Below, piece by piece: positions 51,201 to 63,200 of a stretch of DNA of 64,000 bases. Below the pieces are notes generated by a model, which saw only the letters and a list, made by a program, of their open reading frames with translations, was not told the DNA's origin and ran no database searches. Position numbers and translations under genes: made by a program. Within the stretch, counting starts at the first letter, position 1; every line of letters starts with the position of its first letter. Source of the DNA: Mactromeris polynyma (Eukaryota > Mollusca > Bivalvia > Venerida > Mactridae); contig JASFXZ010000001.1 in assembly GCA_032209605.1 (NCBI GenBank), positions 11,488,256 through 11,552,255 on the forward strand, written 5' to 3'.

Positions 51201-54200
51201 TACACAGACATGCTTTTAATTGTTATAATTGTTTTCTATTAATATTACTGTAACTTAATTGGGCAATGCAGCAATTGCAATTTTTCAATACTGCCAAATA
51301 ATAATAAATAAGTTTTAATTTCCCTGCAAATACTCTGCAAATAAGCTGGTACCTAATTACACAGGGCAACACAATTATTGTTTTACACTTTTCCTGGCAA
51401 TTAAGTTGTACAGTAGTTTACATCAAGTTTTCCATGGTGTTCACTACATGTATGAACCATGCCAAAACCATATCATGCACACCAATTATCACTCAATATT
51501 CAATCAGCTCATAAAATCACTTCAACAAAAACATGTGCATTTCCATGAATAAGACATGAATCATGAGCATTTGAAAACAAGTTGGTTAACATTTCATGTC
51601 TCACTATTACATAAATATCGTAAATTTGAAAAAGCTTTTAAGATTGAGAGATTAAGTTGTTACAGGGAACGCCACATACATAAGACATTGCATTCCCACA
51701 AAAAACCCATGGAATTTTTGGACAACGATCTACAAAACATTGGACCATGTTCACAGCAATTCGTCCAATCAGCGGCCTCTATTTTAACTGTCTATATTGA
51801 ATATATAACGGACCATGAAGTTCATGTGGTCTAGGTCGGACAGTCACACCAGGAAGAAAATGTAGCCTCAAAAGTGTTCACAAACCTTTACTGTGATTTG
51901 AACTTAATTGACCAAGTTTTGACTGTGCATGTACAAGTTTAATACTTGACCTAGTTTCAAAAAGACAAACACTCGAGATCTCACCAGGTTTCACATACAA
52001 TGTGTAGACAATGATTGTGGTCTCTAGAGTGTTTAAAAAACTTTTTAAAAATTACTTTGATTTTGTGACCTATTTTTGCCCCATAATTGACCTAGTTTCA
52101 TACTTGACTTTGTTTCGTAAAGCAAACATTCAGACAAGAATTGATTTCAATCAGATTGAAAATGTGGCCTACAAAGTGTTTTAACTGTTTTCCACAGTTT
52201 ATACACAGCAACTCCGTTATACCGCGATCGGTGGGGTCCACCAGTGTATAACACCAGATAACCCAGTATTGACCCTTTTGTATTGAAGATTTTACCGAGA
52301 ACTAGAAATGTGTCAAAAGGTGCCCACACTTAATCAATCAAGGGGCGTAACAAATTACATGCAATTGAAAAATCCAGGTCCACAATTTCATGCGATGACT
52401 AATATTCCTATGAAGCTTTGTTACTCTAGGTCAAATGCTTATTGAGATTTAAGATGTTAGTTGATGTACTTGACTCAATTGGTCCTTTCTGCACATGTGA
52501 GGGCAGTATATTGATACAGCCTGGATTACCATTTGTCACCAATTGTGATATGTCAGTCTCTTGTGACTAAATATGACCGACCAATCCGTTTCTAGAAACC
52601 TAGATGTTATAGTATTAGCGTTATCATATTTGTGGTATCTGTCATTTGCGTGCTCAAATGTTTCCCCAACGGTTGAGGGGAACAAAAATATTCAGACTAT
52701 GTTTCATGAAGATTGACAAAATATAATGACCTCTAGAAACTTAACTATTCAATCACTGACATCTGCGGTTGACAGAGACAAGGCAACAAGATAAAGGTGA
52801 AAAATTCATTTGTTTTTCAGCTATACTTTATTGGGATGGATTTTTGTATACCATGTCATGATAATGCTTAGTTGTCCAAGAAATATACTTTCACCCTAAA
52901 CAAGAGTGGCAAACTATCACAAAATACACCCCTCCTAAGTTAGCACTCAGAGTTAAACAAGACAAATTTTAGGTAATTTCTATAATCAAAGGGCGATAAC
53001 TCCTGAGTGACTCAAGCGATATGGCTGGTTATCGAACTTATCCGAGACAGTGTGCTCATACACATTCTGACCAAATTTGTCGATGATTAGACAAATGCTT
53101 TAAAGTTATTGATCGGACAACTTACTGGACACCGCCCGCCCATTTACTGCCCACCTGTATGCAGCAGTTGAATGGGCATAAAAATGGCACATTACAAGGG
53201 TCAAGGTTAGGATCTAATAAGCCTATAAATCTGACTTCCACTTCATTTGTTCCAATTACCCAAAGGGGAACCAAAACAGTGTTATGGGATATCGGAACAC
53301 TTTCTATATTTTGCATTTTTCTGATGTCTTGTTTTCAAATGCTCAACAAAAATGAGATATATACAACGTACATTGATGGATAAGGAAAAAAAGAAGTTCT
53401 ACTCACCGATCTAGAGGATCATTTTCTCTGTACGTTTCTGGAGTAAACCCTGCAATACCCGAGTCTTCATCATGTTTATGTTGGTTACCACTGTTGCCAT
53501 GGCTACCATGACGATTTCTATGACTGTGTTTATCTTTCTCACTGTCAGTGTGAGGGGGTGTGGCACTAAGTGGTTGGAGGTATTCCTCCTGGGGACCAGA
53601 CTGTTGTTGCTGTTGCCGGGATGAGCTAGCCGGGTGGTGCTGGGAGGGATCTAGATTAGGGTCAGAATCATAAGATGGGTGACTATATCTATGATCTTGC
53701 TGAGATATATCGTCTTTATCATTAGTTTGGTTAAGTCTGAGAGCAGAATTGTCACTATAAGGATTATTGCGAGAATTCCTATCAGTTAATGGATGTGAAC
53801 CATTCTGCTGTTGCTGCTGGCTGTTTGTACCAGCTTGTGTGTAGCTGGAACCATTTTGATAGACTTGAGGTTGTACATAGCTTGGAGAAGCTGCAGTCAT
53901 TGTCACAGTGGGTGGGGTACTGCTATCAGGATTGTTATAGCGTGGAGTAATGTCAGGTAGAGGTTTATAGCTAGAGTTAAGGGCACCGCCGTTGGACCCA
54001 TGGCTATGTTTGGCAAGCTGGAAGTTCTCTTCACCTGTGTAAACAATGAGGATACCTATGTCTAAGCAAACATTCAGAATCAGAGATTATATTCAAAAGA
54101 TCCAATGAAAAAATGTTTTATGTTCAACTGGTCCAATGAGGACTGGTTTTAGTTTTTTTCATATTCAATTTTATATCGAAAATTTTCAAAATGATCCTAT

Positions 54201-57200
54201 CTGAATGTGTTAAGAAAACTATTAATTGAGGTTTCAAAACAAGGTTAATTTATAAAAAAATTATTAACTACGGATCACAACCTTTAAATATGTAAGTCAA
54301 AACTGTGTGGAAGGTAAGGTGTTATTTAGCACACATTCTATCAGAAAAAAATGAAATATCTTTTCACCAAATATTCAACAAAAATAAAATATGAAGTGTT
54401 GTTCATAAAAAAGTTTCACTAAACACCACAGGAATAAGCAAGGACAAGCAAAGAACACTAACCATGCAAATTAAAGACAACTCTCATCAAGAGGATAGAT
54501 TAAATGATTTAAGTTTTCATTTTGTGAAATCGCATTCAGTTATTAATTAATAAGTTACATTACAGTGCACAGACATCATACTGTGGAACCATGAGCATAC
54601 CTATATTCCTTCTTATGACTTTGAAAATGATTCCCAAGAAAATTGAGCACAAAGTCAATCACAAAGAACTGATGAACAGTATATACACTGCAAATGATAG
54701 AATCCTCGACATTTACCTTCATGTATCACCCATGTATTAAACGTGCAGGAAGATTATTTAGGTCAATTCAACACTATATGATGTGATCATGTCACATATC
54801 AGCCATTGCTAAAAGAACTAAGAACAGTTAATATCCAGTGACCTCATTTTACAGACAGACAAACTAGATGCGTCCATAGGACACAGATGCTCCCGCAATG
54901 GGCTTTTCAGTAGAATGCAAATACATGTACTTTGTTTGTAAAGGCTAAATGACTTTTTAGCAATATGAAGTAAAAAAGGGCCACAACTCCTCCAAAAATT
55001 GACCGATTGTAACTGAAATCAAAGTTGACCTGTATTTAAATATCCTATGTTTAGGTGCCCAATATGTCGTGAATCCACCCATCCTTTCAAGAGTTATTGG
55101 TCAGAAACCAATTTTTAGGTAAAAAAGGGCGATAACTCTTCAAAATATTTTGACCTGTATTATATTATCCTATACATATGTGCCCAATATGAATTGAATC
55201 CATCAATCCTTTCAAGTGTTATTGAATGCAAACCAATTTTTTGTAAATACGGATGGATCGACAGGGGTAATACTTGTTGCCCTTTCACCATTCTTTGAAT
55301 GCACAGGGGCATAACAATCCTACTTGCCAAGGATCATTTGCAGCTTTGACTGGCTCAGTTTTAGAATGCTACTTGATTCTGACTGGGCTGTGGAAATAAG
55401 GAGGAAAAATGGAACATCACCAGGTATGGGTAAAATAGAACACTTTATCTACTATTACAACAACAAAGTGACAGCGGTTTCTAATTCAAAACATTAACAA
55501 AAATGCAAAGAAGTCCTCAAACAAATAAATAAATCGAAGGATATTCATTAACATCTAAAATGTTAAAAGCGATGACAATGTTTCTGCTTATGTTCTTGTT
55601 CATAATTGATAATACAGACACCATTTAATGTCCATGTGCATTCCTGTGGTGTAAGTGGGATTTGTGAAAACATGAATACAACAAATCTTAATGAGAGAAG
55701 CCAATAATTGATCATAATTGCAAATAAAAACTTTAAAGCAAAACTAGCTGAAATTTGAAAGTGAAAATATCAGCAAAGCAACTGATTAAAAGCTCTGTGT
55801 GTTTCTATTGTGAAATCATAGCTTAAATAATTTACTGATTATATCTCAAAATATGAGATAATTTACGTAATTTTGTGACATATCAGTGTACTGTTGCATG
55901 TTATATTTATATATATATTGTTGCATGTACATTATATTTAAATACCTGGGCTTAGGTTCTTGCTAGGAGATGAGTGAAAACTATCCCGAACTGTACAAAA
56001 CAAAAGAAAAATATTTAATCTGATTGTGTACCTATCTATCTTTGCACTATATTGCTTGAAAAATGGTGAAAATATTAGATTTCTTCATACAAAGTTGTTA
56101 GATAATGGTGATATATGCAAACAAAAGTGATATAATCTGTATTAGATTCTTAGTTTGCCACACATTTTGATATCCTAGTGTCTACATTGTTAACTTTCCA
56201 GCGCCATGCTAGCTATGTGTCTAACACAGGGCAGTGAGATTCCTGGCACTGCAAATCTTACTGCTGATCACCTATCATGAATTTTACTCAAATCAAATTA
56301 GCAATGACAAGTGTACAGCAATAAGATAAAGAACAGCCTGCTCTGTATCAAAATGGACAGACTGCATATTTAACCAATGGGATTCTAAAACAATGCCAGA
56401 CTTTTGTCAATGTTTCATTCTGTCTGTAAATTATGCATGATTCTTTTGAAATATTACGACCATAAATATAATGACATTAGACTATGGTTAAATCTTATGC
56501 ATAAAACATAAGAATTGATTATTATGGTTAGGATTCAATAAATATTGGATGGGACAGATAGAAACACAGTAAATGTACAAAAGCCTGGCAGAAAACTGAC
56601 AATAGTTTGAGCCTAAAACTGTCAAGAACACACACTGTTAATTGTGCATGACTTAAATTTTTCCAAGTTAAAATACCGCCTCGTTGGTTTCTAAAAATAT
56701 GTACATCATCCTCTAGCATATATAAAACAACTACGTGATACTATTAAAAAAATCTACAGAAGGTTAAACGTTGGTTTTAAATCTTCAATGAACAAAAACG
56801 CCACAAAGTCAATTAAAAGATACCCAAACCCATACAACACCATGATAATGATTTGAACAGATTTGCTTTAGTAAATGTACAATTATACAATTTCTTCAAT
56901 TTTAATGAGCCACATAGTCAATTTTCTTAAATTTCCATCAGTCACATAAGGGAATGAATAAATTCCAAAATATACCATTAGACATGAAATTCTATATTAT
57001 TTAGTTTCCATATTAAAATGGAATCTTTACAAACATCTATAAAAAAAAGGGCAATTCTGACATGTATTTATGACTTCTTAAAAATGGTACAATCGTAAGC
57101 AGAATTGTATTGTCAATGCAGTTGGATACTAAAACTGAAAACTTAAGAGTAAACCATCCTCTAGATAAATATACAACACCGTTGCCAATGAGCCTAAAAT

Positions 57201-60200
57201 TTTAAGGTCACTACCACTCCCAAAAATAATTACAAATATTATTACCAGAATAAACTTAGAAGAAAATCCAAATAAGCTAACCTTTAGTTAACCCATTGAA
57301 GAGTCTGACAGAATAATTTCTCACCTATATGAAGAGTAGTAAAATAATAGCTGTAATATGGACAATTTGATTAAAATTTCTAAACTAAATCACTTTGAAT
57401 GGCTTTTGAGCAATAATAAAATCACGGCCATTCCATTAATAGGCCTTTAATTACCTACGAGAGTCACAAGAGGTCAGGATACGGAGATTTTCAATTTGTT
57501 ATCAAAATAATTACAGCACTTAATATTATTGGCAGACAAACATTTGAAAATAGTCAGACTGAACATCAACAATTGTTGCTGTGACAGCAACATAAACTTA
57601 TATTATTTACTATAACAGAAATTCACCAGCAGAAAAAAAGTCAGTTGAATGCTTACAATATTAATGTTAAGATGTATTCTAAAACTGACATCTTTTTGTT
57701 GTAATGAAATGTTGAAAAACAAGAAAGCATCAGCTCTAGTGATTATTGGAAATAAATAAGTTTTTGCAGCTCTGTGATTGGTTAAAATAAACAAATATTT
57801 TCATCTCTAATTGGCTGAAATATTTGGCAACAGAGATAGGCTAAAATCTATGTTGTTTGACTTTATCAATACTGCAGATAAGCTCTTATATTTAAATGCA
57901 ATTACAACAGTTTAGGGCTCAAGACAGAGGCATCAGCCATGTCAGTTACACAACATGGGGAGCCAGTCTAACAGGAAGTAAGTCAGGTAAGGGAGGTAAG
58001 GGAGGTGCTTTGTGTTTAATTATGCGAGGTAAGGGTCAGTCAAGCAGCACTGGTATAAGGTCAAGGTCAAACACACACATTGTCATTATATACATTCCAG
58101 GTTACATGTCATATATTATTGAGGTGGATTAGTAGCATATTGTATATATACACATAATATCAATTATTATAAGATAATATAATACATGTATAATAAACGA
58201 CAATTAAATTCCATCCAGCAATAATAATGAATAGTAAATTACACAAAGTAAACATCCTAAAAAGATATATACATGATCATTTAAATTTAAAAAAAAGTTA
58301 ATTACCAAATATAAAATTGCAATATAATATCTACAATATTCAATCTACTTCTATAAACACTGCATAAAGCAATCAAAGTTATTTGAAACAAATGCCTAGT
58401 GTGTGCAACTACAGACAGTATTAAATTGCATTCCACATTGAAGCTGCATGGCAGATAAAATGCACAGCAAAACAGCATATATAGTGCAAGATATAACAAT
58501 TAAACATTTTCTCATTTATCAAGTAGAGAATTTAACTATAATCAATACAATCAGAATTGTGAACATTAAATATTCATACAACATAGTCGAAAAACAACAA
58601 TAGGTTGCAGTAGAATTGTGACCACATTTAGAAAATGAGTTATAATTTTATTTGAGATCAAGGCGCTTTAAAATTATGTCTCTGCGCAAATATTTGAACT
58701 CCAAGAAATATACTGGTACTTAATAACGACAAATTATAGTCATGCATAATTAATGGTAGAATTTTATAGCACACCCTTCACTGGAGTTTATGTCCTCTCT
58801 GAATTAATTAGTTGATACAATTCTCTCCACTTCATTTTCACTATTTATTGTATTTAATGTCATAGAAGCAATTTTATCACTACTTTTAATTGAAGGGCCA
58901 TAACTCATGCTATGTTAAGATTATTAGATGTTTGGTATTGTCTCATAGAGTGTCTGAAATAAGTTAAACACATTTTAATCTCATTTGTACATGTGTATGA
59001 AGGCAATGAAGTCCTGAGAGTTTCGACTGTAAGTCTGAGACTATATGTGCAAATGCCATTTTAAATGTTGGTGCTCTCAGAGAACTGCCCTTAATTGCTT
59101 AAAAAAACATGGAAAAAATAGCTATTACCAAGACATCTGGTTTATTATTGGTGATATTGAACAACTATAACTTTATACATGTTTTCATTGCAATAACAGG
59201 TTATTCAATACAACCTCATCTATTTACCAATAAAAGAATGCGACATAAGATACAGTTGGATAAATACAGCACAACTCACAGCATGGACAAAGATAAAATG
59301 AAATAAATAATGCATCTAAGCAATTTAGTGTCATCAAACACCTATCACATTTCAGCCCAATATTAAAGTTAAATTATGAGCCATAGTTTGTAAGGCTAAG
59401 AAACAAACTGTATGACGTTTTTCAAACATGATAATACGGATTTTGCTATGATATTTTGAAGATTAGACGGAAGTCTAACAAAACAGCTGCTCTTTTCCGT
59501 ATCTTTGACAGTCCTTAAATAAATATAATATGATCAAATATTGTTTACAAGTACAGACAAGCCACTACTTACTCTATGTATACTTATAATAATACAAAGT
59601 AAATGGATAGTTGATAGACATATCAAAGGTAAACATATTGGACCATGCCAAAAATTCTGGTAAGGGCCATTCACAAACAATCTCAAGTAGAATGTTAACA
59701 TACTCTGAGTGTTATCTTTATTTTAAATAAACGTCTAAATATGGTACACCCAAAATATAGTTTGATTTTCACAATTACTAAATCAATATCGTGATGATTT
59801 AATTATGTGCAGATTGAATTTATGTTGATGCACTCCTAAAAACAATTAGTGAAACTTTATGAATATTAAAAAGTAATGGAAGCAATCTCAGTGCACTTAT
59901 GTCGTAAAATGGCCTACAAATCAAATACTTGGTATTGAACATATATCTAATTACATTGTAATTAACAATGAACAAGGTTATAAGCCAGAGATCCATTGAG
60001 GAGAAAGAGGGCAAGGATTATAGCCTTGTATCCCTCACCTAAACCATCTATCACAAGCTGGATAAGACCCAACAGTAGAAATACTGCCATGGCAACAACA
60101 CTTCAACCTGCAGCTGCCTCATAACAAATACAAAAGCTCCTTAAAATAAATCAGATACCTTGTTTGCAACATAAAAGGTCCAGTTATTTTTCATGAAGTA

Positions 60201-63200
60201 CATCATTTTTTGATAGATCAAGAGAACATAACTCTTGACCTACTAATTAGATCTGACTCATTATAATCAAACTTACACAATACATATATGTTTAGCATCT
60301 GAGTGAGGAAATGAAGGTGCTTCAGTAAAAAGATGTTTAATATGTCTGTTTTGATAAATCAAGGACCATAACTCCGGCACTAATGGTCCAATTTGGCCCA
60401 CAATATAACTTGGTAGCAGTTCTTACAGTCATATTCATTATGTCTAAGACTCAGATGAAGATTCAGCAAAGATGTGATATGCTTAAGAGTATAAACAAAG
60501 CAATTGCAGAGGCCAGACGGTGAAGGACATCCAATGTTCCTAAAAGTGCACCATAAGCATGCGTCAGGGAGCATAAAATCATTTGAAGACAATAAATTGG
60601 CTTGAATATTTAATAAGTGATAACTGGCACATTACTGTTTAATCTTTCAAACTACGCCCTCAGCAACTTCAGATAGCATATAATTTTCTCTCCTTCGAAT
60701 TAACACATCAATAGAAGTGCAGTTAGAAAATGACTATTCTTAAGTTGTATTATGTACTTAAAAATAATTCATAATATGCCAGTATCTGGTTACAAATATG
60801 ATTATCATGTATATAACAGTTGTAGTGAATAATGTTCACCTTGAAAAGTTGTGGGCAATTTGTTATTAAATATCTATGAGATAAAATAATACTAATTTCG
60901 TTAAGGAAAACTTAAATAGTTTCGATTAGACAGCATGGGCTGTTTAAGCTAAAAACTTATGCACAATTATCTTGCCCAAACATTAATTAACTGCTTTCGA
61001 ATCAACTCCCAGAATATCTCAGTTAGTATTTAATAATGCAGAACGTTGCTAAATTTGACTTTAAAGTTTGTAGGTAAACAATTTGAGTCAGTCCTGTACA
61101 AGTGCTGAGAACAGCAGCAATGTTGACTATGACACAATGTTTTAATTCATTTGTATAAAAGTATAGAAATATAAAATATACCATGCATCATGAATAATTG
61201 AGTCGTATTAAAGTGCAATCTATTTCATTGTAATTAAGAGGTCAAATTGAATAAGAAAAAAAATATATCAGAGATAGAGAAATTATTTTGTCTAATATTG
61301 TGAGTTGTCAAGCTGTGATTGAGCCCCATGTTTACAATGGAAACACAATGAGGACTTAGCAATTCTAAGAAAACAACATTTTACTGAGTGAAAAGCAATT
61401 CATGTTTGTCTAGACACTGAACAAAGTTTATGGGTAAACTAATTAATAAGACATAAGTGTTTACTGTAACAAGATCACCAAACTTGCTTAACTGATAAGC
61501 AATTCAGATCCAGAGATAAAACACCAGCTCACAGTGTGAAATACGGACACACACGATATTACAACACCATATTAAGTTTTTATTCGCCAAATTTCGCAAC
61601 TACAGCCCACAACAATATTTCGCGAAAATTTGTAAATCTAGACTTTGATTTTCGTGAGTTTTCATGTCTTGAACACTCAGAAGTTAAATAAACTTACAAT
61701 ATTGTACGGGTGTATACAATCTTTGTTAAATATTCCTCTTAGGTATGTACACCTCTTTGTTCTTCTAAGTGAAGAGTTGTTGCTATCTGATTAATAATTT
61801 GGTATCAAGATATTTTAAAATAACTTGTTATGGTAATAATGGAAAAGAGTGTGTGCCTATAAGATTTGTATGTGATGATGTTTGCAAATTATTGAATAAA
61901 TACATATTTTAACCTCGTGGGTATTTTGCCATTTATCTACATGTACCATTTAGGTAGAGAAATAATAGCATCATATTGGCGGTCTTCACAGTGAGATCTA
62001 ATTCTTCATTCCGTCGTTTTTCCATTATAATTGAACAAACCGTATTTGTGAAAATTGAGTGTAGAAAAATGGCAGAATGAATGAGTGATAAGAAGTAGGT
62101 AAATAGAGAAAATAATTATCAACGTTTTAGTGATATCTTAGCGAATTCAATATTCACAAATTCAAATCACTCACGAAAGCTAAAAATAAAGTGACCGTGA
62201 TAAAAAATGTTTATACAGTATTATGAGACAAGCACCAAACATCTAAATGTACATGTCATTTACATGTACTATTATTTGTGTGTATTTTAACTAAGGTGGA
62301 GGTTTGATGGTACAACATAGAGTCAATTACCTATCTCGGTCCTAAATGCTACAATTGACAAATTCTACTGCAAACCTATCATGTTTCAACAAATCAAAGA
62401 ATAAAAATTGATCATGAACATTTTAATAAAGCAACTAGCTTGGGACCTGGTATTGTAATGTCAACTGACACGTTGTTCATGGTCTATGATTAAAACTACT
62501 AGCAAGTTTGCTACAAATATTACTTACTACCATTCTGATAGTGATTTTGTCTTCCTTTAACTTATGAAAATATGTAACAACTTAATGACATGTATAATAA
62601 TAAAATCTACACAAACGATACATGTTAGAAATATGCAAAACATTTCAGCTGCACAGTTTTCTATAGTTTTAAATAAATTTCAAATTGTTATGGCTAACTA
62701 AACACACTTATAGAGTCTGAATTCAACAGAAAAAAGCCCTGTTTATCACATGTTTTTCTCAAACAATATAGTTATCAATTATAAAATTTCATCGTCCTAA
62801 TTATAAACCCAGAGAAAGGTGTCATTTACTACAAACTTGCTATATTATTTTTAAGTAATTTGAAAAAGTCATGGTAGAAAATTAAATGTTAACATAACCG
62901 CGGGCAATAATCATCATAATTAGTATAATAATATTAATTCAATATTTCAACAAGACTATAGGTTCATTTTTGCTGATGTTCTGTTCATCACAAAACTATA
63001 TCTAACATGTAATTATAAAATTATTCAAGATGGCAGATTCACTGCCAGATACCTCCTTAGTACATCATTTCAGACCAGATGTGTGTTTAGCCGCCATAAC
63101 TAACATTATCAATTACTTAAAGCTCGGTTCTAAATACCAAAATCTCAAGCTCATCATGTAAAAAAGAACCCTGAGATTATCACAACTCGACTAATTGCAG

